Shown: one piece after another, positions 1 to 8,561 of the stretch
How the letters are laid out: each line of letters starts with the position of its first letter
Numbering within the stretch: position 1 is the stretch's first letter
NCBI RefSeq assembly: GCF_029962485.1
Contig: NZ_CP073638.1
Location: forward strand, 2,852,001 to 2,916,000
DNA length: 64,000 nt
Source: Burkholderia cepacia
Lineage (GTDB): Bacteria > Pseudomonadota > Gammaproteobacteria > Burkholderiales > Burkholderiaceae
Reading direction: 5' to 3'
Program-made: the position numbers and the translations under genes
Notes under the pieces: generated by a model
The model's database searches: none
Told to the model about the DNA's origin: nothing
Seen by the model: only the letters and a program-made list of their open reading frames with translations

Positions 1-320
1 CAGACGGCCGCCGGATCGGACGTGAATTTGTCGCAAAGCGACGTGCCGCCGATGCACATTGGCGCAAAACCTCATGCGATGCGCGCCGCGCTGCTGCGCA
101 CAAGTCCGACGGGCGATGCCCGCCGTTGTTGGGTGTGCGCGTATTGCACTGCCGCAATACGGTGCCGTCGCGCGGCGCGGCCCGCCAGGCGGGGCTGGAG
201 GGCGTGTCGTATTTGCGCAAGCGTTTGTCGTAATTCGTCGGCAGGTCGGGGTTTTTTCTGGCAACTATGTAGGCACGCTATGACAAGCGCGAGTCCCCGC
301 TACACGAGGAGAAGGTTTCG
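1..320 (+). promoter_or_regulatory. Upstream region of the choline transport operon
   Basis: About 320 bases without a convincing gene. The reading frames here are arginine-rich and look like composition artefacts. A purine-rich ribosome binding site (GAGGAGAAGG) lies about 5 bases before the ATG at 321. The stretch before it (about 245-290) is T-rich (TTTTTTCTGG, then CTATGTAGG) and is the likeliest promoter zone. No operator could be assigned with confidence. Confidence 0.4.
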
Positions 321-1490
321 ATGGATGCCCCCAAGGTCGTGGTCGAAGGTCTGTGCAAGGTGTTTGGAAGTAACCCGCAGCAGGCGCTCGACATGCTCGC
401 CGCCGGCGCGACGAAAGACGATGTGCTCAAGCGCACCGGTCAGGTCGTCGGCGTGCACAACGTCTCCTTCGAAGTGCAGGAAGGCGAAATTTTCGTGCTG
501 ATGGGCCTGTCCGGCTCCGGCAAGTCCACACTGATTCGCCTCGTGAACCGGCTGGTCGATCCGAGCGCCGGCAAGGTGATGATCGACGGGCTCGACGTCG
601 CGTCGGCGCGCCGCTCGGCGTTGACCGCGCTGCGCCGCAAGGACATGAGCATGGTGTTCCAGTCGTTCGCGCTGATGCCGCATCGCAGCGTCGTGTCGAA
701 TGCCGCGTTCGGCCTCGAAGTCGCGGGCATGGGCAAGAAGGAACGCGAGCGCCGCGCGATGGAAGTGCTCGAGCAGGTTGGCCTCGCGCCGTTCTCGCAC
801 AAGCTGCCGTCGGAGTTGTCGGGCGGCATGCAGCAGCGCGTCGGCCTTGCCCGCGCGCTGGCCGTGAACCCGTCGCTGATGATCATGGACGAGGCGTTCT
901 CCGCGCTCGATCCGCTCAAGCGCCGCGAAATGCAGGATGTGCTGCTGCAACTGCAGAAGGAACAGCGCCGCACGATCATGTTCGTATCGCACGATCTCGA
1001 GGAAGCGCTGCGCATCGGCAACCGCATCGCGATCATGGAAGGCGGCCGCCTCGTGCAGGTGGGCACGCCGCAGGACATCATCGCGAACCCGGCCGACGAT
1101 TACGTGCGTGCGTTCTTCGACGGTATCGACACCAGCCGCTACCTCACTGCCGGTGACCTGATGCAGACGGGCGCCGTGCCGATCGTGTCGAAATGCGATG
1201 CGGCGAACGTCGCGGCGACGCTGAACGGCAGCGCCGAATACGCGTTCGTGCTCGACGCCCAGCGCAAGATCCGCGGCTTCGTCACGCGCGACGCGATCGG
1301 CCAGGACACGCCGTCGGTGCGGCCGATCGAAAGCATCCGGCACGATGCGTCGCTCGAACATGTCGTCGCGCGTGTGGTTGCGAGCCCGAATGCATTGCCC
1401 GTCGTCGACGACGACGGCTGCTACTGCGGCTCGGTCGATCGTGCGCTCATCCTGAAGGCCATCACGCGTTCGCGAGGCTCCCATGTCTGA
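321..1490 (+). CDS. choV: Choline ABC transporter, ATP-binding subunit ChoV
   Basis: This is the cytoplasmic ATPase of a choline/glycine-betaine importer of the ProV/OpuA type. It has 389 aa. The Walker A motif GLSGSGKST lies at residues 62-70, the signature LSGGM at 166-170, Walker B LMIMDE at 186-191 and the switch histidine at about 224. From about residue 275 to the end there is a tandem CBS-like domain (GDLMQTGAVPIV, then ALPVVDDDG), which in this family senses ionic strength or nucleotides and tunes transport. The ATG start has a strong ribosome binding site. The gene overlaps choW by 8 bases, so the two are co-translated. The neighbouring periplasmic protein resembles ChoX, which favours choline over proline betaine as substrate. 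Confidence 0.92.
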   Translation: MDAPKVVVEGLCKVFGSNPQQALDMLAAGATKDDVLKRTGQVVGVHNVSFEVQEGEIFVLMGLSGSGKSTLIRLVNRLVDPSAGKVMIDGLDVASARRSALTALRRKDMSMVFQSFALMPHRSVVSNAAFGLEVAGMGKKERERRAMEVLEQVGLAPFSHKLPSELSGGMQQRVGLARALAVNPSLMIMDEAFSALDPLKRREMQDVLLQLQKEQRRTIMFVSHDLEEALRIGNRIAIMEGGRLVQVGTPQDIIANPADDYVRAFFDGIDTSRYLTAGDLMQTGAVPIVSKCDAANVAATLNGSAEYAFVLDAQRKIRGFVTRDAIGQDTPSVRPIESIRHDASLEHVVARVVASPNALPVVDDDGCYCGSVDRALILKAITRSRGSHV

Positions 1491-2379
1491 AATGATTCCG
1501 CTCGGTACCTGGGTCGACCAGGGCGTTCACTACCTGCTCGACCATGACGCGAAGACGTTCGACGCGATTGGTCAGGCGATCGAGGGGCTCGCGGCATTCG
1601 TCGAGCACAGCCTGCAGGCGATCCCGATGTGGCTGATGATGGCGATCTTCATCGGCGTCGGACTGTGGCGGGTGGGCTGGCGCTTCGCGCTGTTTACCAC
1701 CGCGTCGCTGCTGCTGATCTTCGCGACGGGCTTCTGGGATCAGACCGTCATCACGCTCGGCCTCACGCTGTCGTCGACGATCATCAGCCTCGTGCTCGGC
1801 ATTCCGCTCGGCATCTGGGCCGCGAAGAGCAAGTGGGTCGCTGCGATCGTGCGCCCGATTCTCGACCTGATGCAGACGATGCCGGCCTTCGTCTACCTGA
1901 TTCCGGCCGCGATGCTGTTCGGTCTCGGCCGCGTGCCGGGGATCCTGTCGACGGTGATCTTCGCGATGCCGCCTGCGGTGCGCCTGACGAGCCTCGGTAT
2001 CCGCCACGTGAACCGCGAGATCGTCGAAGCCGGCCAGGCCTTCGGTTGCACGCCTTGGCAGCTGCTGTACAAGGTGCAGTTCCCGAATGCGCTGCCGTCG
2101 ATCATGCAGGGCGTGAACCAGACGATCATGATGGCGCTGTCGATGGTGATCATCGCGTCGATGGTCGGCGCGGGCGGCCTCGGCAACGACGTGCTCGCGA
2201 GTATCCAGCGCCTCGACATCGGTCTCGGTTTCGAAAGCGGTCTGTCGGTCGTGCTGCTCGCGATCATTCTCGACCGCATCACCGAAAGCTTCGGCCGTGC
2301 GCCGGGCACCGTGAAGGCACCGCTGTTCTCGGGCCTCAAGCAACTGTTTCGCGTGAAGGCCGCACCCGCACAGGCCTGA
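1483..2379 (+). CDS. choW: Choline ABC transporter, permease subunit ChoW
   Basis: This is the inner-membrane permease of the choline importer and the partner of the preceding ATPase. It has 298 aa with about six or seven hydrophobic segments; the membrane domain starts after an N-terminal region of roughly 50 residues, as in ProW/ChoW. The EAA loop that docks on the ATPase is visible (EAGQAFGCTPWQ at about residue 186). The start codon lies inside the end of choV. Downstream, a stem-loop and then a large repeat element separate choVW from the regulator and choX, so the binding protein is probably expressed from its own promoter or by read-through. Confidence 0.92.
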   Translation: MSEMIPLGTWVDQGVHYLLDHDAKTFDAIGQAIEGLAAFVEHSLQAIPMWLMMAIFIGVGLWRVGWRFALFTTASLLLIFATGFWDQTVITLGLTLSSTIISLVLGIPLGIWAAKSKWVAAIVRPILDLMQTMPAFVYLIPAAMLFGLGRVPGILSTVIFAMPPAVRLTSLGIRHVNREIVEAGQAFGCTPWQLLYKVQFPNALPSIMQGVNQTIMMALSMVIIASMVGAGGLGNDVLASIQRLDIGLGFESGLSVVLLAIILDRITESFGRAPGTVKAPLFSGLKQLFRVKAAPAQA

Positions 2380-2432
2380 CCGACTGGCGGCCGGAACCCC
2401 CGGCCGCTCACCCTGACTGTAGAACACGACTT

Positions 2433-2450
2433 CCGCGGCTTCGGCCGCGG
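2433..2450 (+). terminator. Stem-loop after choW
   Basis: A perfect 7-bp stem CCGCGGC/GCCGCGG is closed by a TTCG tetraloop, 54 bases after the choW stop. It has no T-tract, so termination is plausible but not certain. A second G+C-rich palindrome (GCGGCCGG...CCGGCCGC) lies just upstream at about 2387-2407. Confidence 0.4.
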
Positions 2451-2472
2451 GGTTAGCTCCCTGCAACCTCCT

Positions 2473-2761
2473 CTAGGGTCTGTTTCCAGATGGAACGCAC
2501 ATGCGAATGCCCGAAATCGCTCGCAGGGCAAGAAGTGAGGAGCGCCGTTTGGCCGAGCCAAACAAGCGACGAGCGACGCCGCCATGCGGGCGATTTCGGG
2601 CATTCCCGCGGAATAAATTTTAAGTTTGGGGTTGCCACGAGAACGGCCGCTCGCTGCGTTGCGCTCCTTGCGAATACGCAGAGTATTCGCAGCGTCGCGC
2701 GCCTCGCGAGCGGCCGTTCTCGTGGCAACGCATGTGCGTTCCATCTGGAAACAGACCCTAG
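2473..2761. repeat. Nested-palindrome repeat element, copy 1
   Basis: A 289-bp non-coding element. Its perfect 33-bp outer arms are 2473-2505 and 2729-2761, and the left arm begins CTAGGGTCTGTT. Inside lie two further hairpins. Hairpin A has a 16-bp stem (2505-2520 with 2590-2605) around a core of about 69 bases, which holds a small GTTTGGC-CGA-GCCAAAC hairpin at 2547-2563. Hairpin B has a 24-bp stem (2631-2654 with 2706-2729) around an inner 9-bp hairpin at 2669-2691. The core is nearly identical to the one at 44281-44347. The right edge meets the ribosome binding site of the next gene, whose start is 10 bases away. No transposase is nearby. Confidence 0.9.
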
Positions 2762-2770
2762 GAGACCGAT

Positions 2771-3769
2771 GTGACGTCCGCCGTCGCTGTCGCGCCCGCC
2801 GCCTGCGTTTCACCGGTTTCGTCCCTCGCCCATTTCGGCTTCCTGACGCTGCCGAATTTCTCGATGATTGCGTTCTCGAGCGCGGTCGAGGTACTTCGGA
2901 TGGCGAACTATGTCGGGCGTGCCGATCACTACAAGTGGTCGATCTACTCGCTCGACGGCGCGCCCGCACATGCCAGCAACGGCATTGCGGTGCGGCCCAC
3001 GCAGGCGCTCGACTACACGAACCTGCCGGACGTGATGATCGTGTGCGGCGGCATCCGCATCCGCGACGTGGTCGACGAGGGCGCGCGCGATACGCTCGCG
3101 GCGCTCGCCGAACGCGGGCTGCCGCTCGGCGGCATCTGCACGGGCGCGTACGCGCTGATGTCGAGCGGGCTGCTCGACGGCTATCGCTGCACCGTGCACT
3201 GGGAAAACCTGTCCGCGCTGCATTCCGAGTTTCCGCAGGTCGGCTTCGCCGACGAGCTGTTCGTCGTCGACCGCGACCGGCTGACCTGCACGGGCGGCAC
3301 CGCGCCGCTCGACCTGATGCTGAACCTCGTTGGCATGCGCTTCGGCCAGCAGCTGGCCGCGCAGGTGTCCGAACAGTTCATCCTGGAGCGCATTCGCAGC
3401 TCGACCGATACGCAGCCGATTCCGGTCGATGCGCGCGTCGGCTTCTCGCGCGCCGAGCTGATCGAGGTCGTGCGGCTGATGGAGGCGAACATCGAGGAGC
3501 CGCTGTCGCTCGAGGAACTCGCACGGCTCGTGCGGTTGTCGCAGCGGCATCTGCAGCGGATGTTCAAGGTGTATCTGAACGTGTCGCCGACCCACTATTA
3601 CCTGACGCTGCGCCTGAAACGCGCGCGCGACCTGCTGCGCACGACCGACGCGTCGATCGCGCGTGTGACGACGGTCTGCGGCTTTCATTCGCCGTGTCAT
3701 TTCAGCAAGGCTTACCGCGCGCAGTTCGGCCATGCGCCGAGCTACGAGCGCCGGTTGCCGGGGCGCTGA
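2771..3769 (+). CDS. GlxA-family (DJ-1/PfpI + AraC) transcriptional regulator
   Basis: A 332-aa regulator with an N-terminal class-I glutamine-amidotransferase-like (DJ-1/PfpI) sensor domain (about residues 20-190) and a C-terminal AraC/XylS double helix-turn-helix (about 225-325). The amidotransferase nucleophile position is C123 in GGICTGAYAL, although these regulators are not known as enzymes. The second helix-turn-helix reads RVTTVCGFHSPCHFSKAYR. The start is GTG, with GGAGA six bases upstream touching the edge of the repeat element. Relatives (GbdR, ArgR, SouR) respond to betaine, arginine or methylglycines. Lying between choVW and choX, it most likely controls choline or betaine uptake; that role is inferred from position. 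Confidence 0.85.
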   Translation: MTSAVAVAPAACVSPVSSLAHFGFLTLPNFSMIAFSSAVEVLRMANYVGRADHYKWSIYSLDGAPAHASNGIAVRPTQALDYTNLPDVMIVCGGIRIRDVVDEGARDTLAALAERGLPLGGICTGAYALMSSGLLDGYRCTVHWENLSALHSEFPQVGFADELFVVDRDRLTCTGGTAPLDLMLNLVGMRFGQQLAAQVSEQFILERIRSSTDTQPIPVDARVGFSRAELIEVVRLMEANIEEPLSLEELARLVRLSQRHLQRMFKVYLNVSPTHYYLTLRLKRARDLLRTTDASIARVTTVCGFHSPCHFSKAYRAQFGHAPSYERRLPGR

Positions 3770-3873
3770 ATCGAAAGGATGATTCGGTCCGCGACGTCGC
3801 CGGGATCGCGGCGCGCGGCTTCAATAAACGATCCCGCATTCAAGCAAACGACATCACTTTGAGGAGAAGCAAG

Positions 3874-4821
3874 ATGAAGCGCCTATTGATCGCAGCGGTG
3901 TGCGGGATCGGGATAACCGCGCCGATGTCGGCCGTGTATGCGGCCGATCCGCCCGTATGCAAGAACGTGCGCTTCGCGGATGTCGGCTGGTCCGACATCG
4001 CGGCGACCACGGGCCTCGCGTCGACGATGCTGCAGGGCCTCGGCTACAGCCCGACGAAGACGATCGCGTCGGTGCCGATCACGTTCGCGGGGATCAAGAG
4101 CAAGCAGATCGACGTGTTCCTCGGCTACTGGTCGCCGACGATGGATCCGATCATCCAGCCGTTCACGAAGGCCGGCACGATCAAGGTGCTCTCGACGCCG
4201 AACCTGACCGGCGCGAAATACACGCTCGCGGTGCCCGACTACGTCTATCAGGGCGGCCTGAAGTCGTTCGCGGACATCCAGAAGTACGCGGACAAGCTCA
4301 ACGGCAAGATCTACGGGATCGAGCCGGGCAACGACGGCAACCTGCTGATCAAGAAGATGATCGACGGCAACCAGTTCGGCCTCGGCAAGTTCAAGATGGT
4401 CGAGTCGAGCGAGGCCGGGATGCTGATCGAGGTGAATCGCGCGATCCGCGACAAGCAGTGGATCGTATTTCTCGGCTGGGAACCGCATCCGATGAACGTG
4501 CAGATGAAGATCGACTATCTGAGCGGCGGCGACGACGTGTTCGGCCCGAACTACGGCGAAGCGAAGGTGCTGACGGCGACGCCGCCCGACTATGCGCAAC
4601 GCTGCCCGAACGTCGCGAAGTTCGTGTCGAACCTGCAGTTCACGACGACGATCGAAAACCACGTGATGGTGCCGATCATGAACAAGGAAGACCCGAACAA
4701 GGCGGCGGCCGAATACCTGAAGGCGAACCCGCAAGCGCTCGACAAGTGGCTCGCCGGCGTGACGACGATCGACGGCAAGCCGGGCCTGCCGGCGGTGAAG
4801 GCGTATCTCGGCGTGCATTGA
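3874..4821 (+). CDS. choX: Choline ABC transporter, periplasmic binding protein ChoX
   Basis: A 315-aa periplasmic solute receptor of the OpuAC/ProX type that delivers choline to ChoVW. The signal peptide covers about residues 1-24 (cleavage near VYA-AD). Typical ChoX features are visible: an aromatic, acidic pocket segment GWSD near residue 38, LGYWSP near residue 84 and FLGWEPHPMN near residue 205, plus two cysteines (PPVCKN and QRCPN) suited to the family's disulfide. The ATG is preceded by GAGGAG. It is separated from choW by the repeat element and the regulator gene, and followed by two good terminators, so it ends the cluster. Confidence 0.92.
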   Translation: MKRLLIAAVCGIGITAPMSAVYAADPPVCKNVRFADVGWSDIAATTGLASTMLQGLGYSPTKTIASVPITFAGIKSKQIDVFLGYWSPTMDPIIQPFTKAGTIKVLSTPNLTGAKYTLAVPDYVYQGGLKSFADIQKYADKLNGKIYGIEPGNDGNLLIKKMIDGNQFGLGKFKMVESSEAGMLIEVNRAIRDKQWIVFLGWEPHPMNVQMKIDYLSGGDDVFGPNYGEAKVLTATPPDYAQRCPNVAKFVSNLQFTTTIENHVMVPIMNKEDPNKAAAEYLKANPQALDKWLAGVTTIDGKPGLPAVKAYLGVH

Positions 4822-4829
4822 GTCTGAAG

Positions 4830-4869
4830 CGTCGGGCTTCGCGGCTTCGGCCGGAAGCCCGACGTGTTT
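4830..4869 (+). terminator. Intrinsic terminator after choX, first
   Basis: An 11-bp stem CGTCGGGCTTC / GAAGCCCGACG (4830-4840 with 4854-4864) is followed by TGTTTT. It starts 9 bases after the choX stop. Confidence 0.75.
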
Positions 4870-4874
4870 TCCGG

Positions 4875-4917
4875 GCCGGCGGAAGCAGGACGCACATCCT
4901 GTTTCCGCCGGCTTTTT
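4875..4917 (+). terminator. Intrinsic terminator after choX, second
   Basis: A near-perfect 16-bp stem (4875-4890 with 4897-4912, one mismatch) has a 6-base loop and a TTTTT run at 4913-4917. It is a classic rho-independent terminator in tandem with the previous one. Confidence 0.88.
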
Positions 4918-5127
4918 GCTGTCCGCTGCATGCCCGGCCCGTCGGTGAACGGGCGATGCGCTAGACTGCTCGATCCCGATCGAGGAGACGGCAATGATCC
5001 GCAGTGCGCTTGAGGTATGTGAGGTATCCGGATGGCGGCAGGAAGCCGGCAAGCGGCTGAACGTGACGTCTGCCGGTATCGACGCAGGCTGCAGCCGGAC
5101 GACGCCGCACCGCGGCCATTCACGCGC

Positions 5128-5754
5128 ATGAAGCGCATCGAGCAAGTCGTGCTTGCCGCCGATCTCGCGGGCACGGCGGTGTTCGCGGTCGAGGGCGCCA
5201 ATGCGGCGATCGGCGCCGGACTCGACCTGTTTGGCGTGATGGTGCTGTCGCTCGTCGTCGCGCTCGGCGGCGGCGTGATCCGCGATCTGCTGATCGGCGC
5301 ACGGCCGCCCAGCGCCGTCAGCGACTGGCGTTATCCGGCGCTTGCATTCGCTGCAGGGCTGTTCGCGTTCGTCTTTCATGCGCGGGTGGCCGAGTTCTCG
5401 CCGTCGCTGCTCACGACGCTCGATGCGGCCGGCCTCGCGTTGTTCGCGGTCGCGGGCGCGGTGAAGGCGCTCGAATTCCGCGTTCATCCGTTCATCGCGA
5501 CGCTGATGGGCGCCGTGACCGGGTGCGGTGGCGGCGTCGTGCGCGACGTGCTGCTCGCGCGGATACCGGTTGTACTGGTCACGGATATCTATGCGAGCGC
5601 GGCGCTGCTCGGCGCGGTCGTCGTCGTGGCGTGCCGGCGGCTCGGTTGCCCGCCCGTCGTCGCGGCCGTGCTTGGCGGTATCGCCTGCTTTGCGCTGCGG
5701 ATGGCGGCGGTGCGCTTCGGCTGGCAACTGCCGAAAATTGCCGCCGGGGCGTGA
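5128..5754 (+). CDS. TRIC/UPF0126 family membrane protein
   Basis: A 208-aa inner-membrane protein made of two homologous halves, each with about three helices and a conserved GGG-x-x-RD turn (GGGVIRDLL near residue 51, GGGVVRDVLL near residue 136). This is the signature of the UPF0126/YadS-YicG family, structurally related to TRIC cation channels. Its substrate cannot be told from sequence; some relatives are described as glycine or cation channels. The frame is open upstream to 5032, but that part is arginine-rich and unlike the family, so the ATG at 5128 (MKRIEQ) was chosen. The gene stands alone after the choX terminators and converges on the PACE gene. Confidence 0.8.
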   Translation: MKRIEQVVLAADLAGTAVFAVEGANAAIGAGLDLFGVMVLSLVVALGGGVIRDLLIGARPPSAVSDWRYPALAFAAGLFAFVFHARVAEFSPSLLTTLDAAGLALFAVAGAVKALEFRVHPFIATLMGAVTGCGGGVVRDVLLARIPVVLVTDIYASAALLGAVVVVACRRLGCPPVVAAVLGGIACFALRMAAVRFGWQLPKIAAGA

Positions 5755-5763
5755 GCACCCGCC

Positions 5764-6189
5764 TCACGACCCCTTCGTCGCCGCCGGCACGTCGAACACG
5801 CGATCGAACGCCCACTGGAACACGAACGCGTAGCAGAAGAAGAACGCGAACAACCCGATATCGACGACGAACGCGTCGACCCACGAGATGTCGAGCCACC
5901 ACGACACGACCGGCACGAGGATGAAGATCAGCCCGCCTTCGAATCCGGTCGCATGCAGGATCCGCCGCCCGAGCGTACGCGCCGGCTGCCGGCGCGACGC
6001 TTCCCAGCGCTCGAACAGCGCGTTGAAGATCATGTTCCACAGCAGCGCAATCGCCGACATCGTCGCCGACAACGCACCCGAATAGGCGAGATCCTGCTTG
6101 AAGATCGCCGCGATCGCGGGCGAGATGCAGGAGATGGCGATCGCTTCGTAGAGCACCGCCTGCGTGATCCTGCGCGGTAGGCCTTGCAC
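5764..6189 (-). CDS. PACE-family multidrug/biocide efflux transporter (AceI-like)
   Basis: A 141-aa, four-helix inner-membrane protein of the proteobacterial antimicrobial compound efflux family, a proton-coupled exporter of chlorhexidine- and acriflavine-like biocides and short diamines. It consists of two tandem transmembrane-pair domains. The essential membrane glutamate of AceI, E15, is at exactly residue 15 here (AVLYEAIAI). A WNMIFN motif and the C-terminal FFFCYAFVFQWAFD are typical. The start is GTG with GGAGG just upstream. A LysR gene is divergent 147 bp away, the same arrangement as aceI/aceR in Acinetobacter. Confidence 0.88.
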   Translation of the reverse strand: MQGLPRRITQAVLYEAIAISCISPAIAAIFKQDLAYSGALSATMSAIALLWNMIFNALFERWEASRRQPARTLGRRILHATGFEGGLIFILVPVVSWWLDISWVDAFVVDIGLFAFFFCYAFVFQWAFDRVFDVPAATKGS

Positions 6190-6336
6190 GTTGTTCCTCC
6201 GGTTCGACGGCAATCGCCGAGGCGGCGTGCCGCGACGTCCCGCAAGGCTATCCGCGTTGCACGCCTGCTTCAATTCACCTAATCTCACCCCGATTGAATC
6301 GAATTCAACCCGGCCGGATCCGGCCCGCGAGGCCCC

Positions 6337-7272
6337 GTGTTCTCGAAAATTCCCCTGACCGCATTGCGTGTATTCGAGTCGTCGGCGCGGCTCGGCACGT
6401 TCAAGGCCGCCGCGGACGAACTGTCCGTGACGCCGGCCGCCGTGTCGCACCAGATCAAGTCGCTCGAAAGCCGGCTTGGCGTGCTGCTGTTCGAGCGCGG
6501 CGCAAGCGGGGTGCGGCTGACGGAGGAGGGGGCGCAACTGTTTCGTACGAGTCACGATGCGTTGCTCGCGTTGAGTCGGGGGCTGGATGCGGTGCGTCCG
6601 GAAGCTTCCGGCGAGCGTCCGCTGGTGCTGACCACCACGCCCGCCTTTGCCGCGATGTGGCTGATTCCGCGTCTCGGCGCGTTTCGCCGCGTCGATCCGC
6701 ACCTGCACATCAAGGTCGAAACCGGCAACACGCTCGTCGATCTCGAACGCGATGCGCGCATCGATCTCGCGATTCGCGCGACGTCGCGCACGTTTCCTGC
6801 GCTGCACGAGATTGCGTTGATCGACGAGTACTTCGGCGCGTATGCGGCAGCCGGCTTCGATGCGCATCGCACGGACGAGCCGCTCGACTTGATCGAGACC
6901 GTGTGGGATACGCCACTGCCCGTGTCGGTCGACTGGGCGTCGTGGTGTCGTGCGGCCGGCCGCGAAGCGTGGCTCGAACGCGCGGTGTTTCGCCATTACG
7001 ACGACGAGCATTACGCGTTGCAGGCCGTGCTGCACGGGCAGGGTGTTGCGCTGTTGAGTTCGGTGCTGGCCGCCGAGCACGTCGAGCGCGGTGCGCTGAT
7101 GCCGATCGAGCCTTCGGTGCGGATCGAGGGCGCGCGTTTTGTCGCGCTGTGCCGGCCCGGGCGTGAGCGCGAGCCGCAGGTCAGGCGGTTTCTCGACTGG
7201 CTCGAAGCGGAAATCGCGCAGACGCGTGCGGCGGTGGCGGGGATGACGCCCGGGCGATCGACGAGCGGATGA
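6337..7272 (+). CDS. LysR-family regulator, GcvA-like, divergent from the PACE gene
   Basis: A 311-aa LysR-type regulator. The winged helix-turn-helix is at residues about 5-62 (ALRVFESSARLGTFKAAADE, then VSHQIKSLESRLG) and the periplasmic-binding-like effector domain at about 90-300. The N-terminal pattern is that of the GcvA subgroup. The start is GTG (FSKIPLTALRVF follows). Divergence from the PACE efflux gene suggests it activates that gene in response to a transported compound, as AceR does. That target is inferred from layout; no T-N11-A site was singled out. Confidence 0.85.
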   Translation: MFSKIPLTALRVFESSARLGTFKAAADELSVTPAAVSHQIKSLESRLGVLLFERGASGVRLTEEGAQLFRTSHDALLALSRGLDAVRPEASGERPLVLTTTPAFAAMWLIPRLGAFRRVDPHLHIKVETGNTLVDLERDARIDLAIRATSRTFPALHEIALIDEYFGAYAAAGFDAHRTDEPLDLIETVWDTPLPVSVDWASWCRAAGREAWLERAVFRHYDDEHYALQAVLHGQGVALLSSVLAAEHVERGALMPIEPSVRIEGARFVALCRPGREREPQVRRFLDWLEAEIAQTRAAVAGMTPGRSTSG

Positions 7273-7346
7273 GCACATTGAGGTGAGAACCGCCGAGCGA
7301 GCGGGAACCCGAACGTATCGAGTTCCGGTTGTCCGCCGCCGCGCCG

Positions 7347-8495
7347 TCACCCGAACCTGACGCAATACACCGGTGGCAAATGCGCCGACACCATCTGCCA
7401 GTTTTCACCGCCATCGCCGGACGTCCATAACCCGCCGGTTGTCGATGCCATCGCGAGGCGCGTACCGGAATCGTCCACCGCGAGCCCGTGCCGGTACACG
7501 AGGTCGTATGCCGGTGCGGCCGGCAAACCATTCGACAAACTCTCGAAACTGCGCCCGCCGTCGCGCGTGCGCGTGACGACGAACCGCCCGTTCACCGGAA
7601 TCCGGCATGCATCCTTCACGGCCGGCACGAACCACGCGGTGTCCGGTTCGTGCGGATGCACGGCAACCGCGAAGCCGAAGCTCGACGGTTGCGCCTCGAT
7701 CCGCCGCCAGTGCTCGGCGCCGTCGGTCGAGCGGAAGATCGCGCAGTGATGCTGCGTCCACAGCACGTCCGGGTTGGCCGCGCACTGCACGACGCGGTGC
7801 GGATCCTGCGCGTTGGGTTCGCCGCGCCGCTCGGGCGGCATGTAGTCGGCTTCCATGCCTTCCGCGGTCACGCGCCATGTCGCGCCGCCGTCGGCGGTTT
7901 GCCAGACGCCGCCGCACGAAATACCGACCGTCACGTGCCGGCTGTCGCGCGGATCGATCATCACCGAATGGATGCCCGGCGCGTCGTACCCGCCGCCACC
8001 CCATTCCGCGCGTTCGGGGCGGTCCCACAGCGCGCGGTTGAGCACCCATGAATCGCCGTGGTCGTCGGAGCGAAACAGCCCGCCGGGGATCGTACCGGCC
8101 CACAGCACGCCCGGCTCGTCGGCGCCGCCGGCTTCGAGCGACCAGATCTGCTGAAGTGTCCACGGCGGTTGCGGTGCGCCGGGCGGCTCGTCGTCCGCGT
8201 CGGCGGTGCCGGCATGCGCACCGGCGCCGGCGGGCGCCGCGTCGGCCGGTTGCGGCGGGTAGACGGGGACCGCGCATTCTTCCCAGTCGGTGGCGCCGGC
8301 TCGCTGCCGATGCAGCTTCACGCCGAAATGGCCGAGGTTGAGCGCCGCATACAGCGTGCCGTCGCGCGGGTCGGCGAGCGCCATGCTGACAGGCTCGCCG
8401 ATGAAATGCGGTTCGCCCGGCGTCCAGCCGCCGTGGCCGTCGGGCTGCAGGATGAACAGGCCCTTGCGGGTGGCGACGAGCAGTCGATCGTTCAT
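7347..8495 (-). CDS. BNR/sialidase-like beta-propeller protein
   Basis: A 382-aa protein of the VPS10/BNR-repeat glycosidase-like superfamily, often annotated as exo-alpha-sialidase. Asp-box-like turns recur (RSDDHGDSW, QTADGGATW, RSTDGAEHW, RTRDGGRSF, TSGDGGENW), one per blade, consistent with a six- or seven-bladed propeller. The N-terminus MNDRLLVATRKGLF is characteristic. There is no signal peptide, so it is probably cytoplasmic, which argues against a true sialidase. ATG at 8495 has AGGAG upstream. The MoaD/ThiS-like gene lies 66 bases upstream on the same strand, so they are probably co-transcribed. The biochemical role is unknown. Confidence 0.78.
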   Translation of the reverse strand: MNDRLLVATRKGLFILQPDGHGGWTPGEPHFIGEPVSMALADPRDGTLYAALNLGHFGVKLHRQRAGATDWEECAVPVYPPQPADAAPAGAGAHAGTADADDEPPGAPQPPWTLQQIWSLEAGGADEPGVLWAGTIPGGLFRSDDHGDSWVLNRALWDRPERAEWGGGGYDAPGIHSVMIDPRDSRHVTVGISCGGVWQTADGGATWRVTAEGMEADYMPPERRGEPNAQDPHRVVQCAANPDVLWTQHHCAIFRSTDGAEHWRRIEAQPSSFGFAVAVHPHEPDTAWFVPAVKDACRIPVNGRFVVTRTRDGGRSFESLSNGLPAAPAYDLVYRHGLAVDDSGTRLAMASTTGGLWTSGDGGENWQMVSAHLPPVYCVRFG

Positions 8496-8561
8496 GTGCA
8501 ATGTCTCCTGAGGGGCGGCCCGGTGTTCGGGCACCGGGTCCTCGTAGATGCATCCGTCCCT

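Noticed and set aside
300..1484. A 394-codon antisense frame over choV
   Set aside because: choV carries complete ATPase motifs; the antisense frame is a codon-bias shadow.
2473..2761. An insertion sequence with terminal inverted repeats
   Set aside because: No transposase and no clear target duplication flank the element; at most it is a non-autonomous element.
2490..2774. Short open frames inside the nested-palindrome element
   Set aside because: They read through stem arms, differ in each direction and have no homologue-like features; the sequence is explained by the palindromes.
3874..4821. An earlier start for choX that would extend upstream through the regulator region (frame open from 2626)
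   Set aside because: The ATG at 3874 has a good ribosome binding site and begins a proper signal peptide; the extension overlaps the regulator in another frame.
7347..8495. A true secreted sialidase
   Set aside because: Asp-box repeats are present but there is no signal peptide, and the partner is a MoaD-like protein; the fold is clear, the enzyme name is not.
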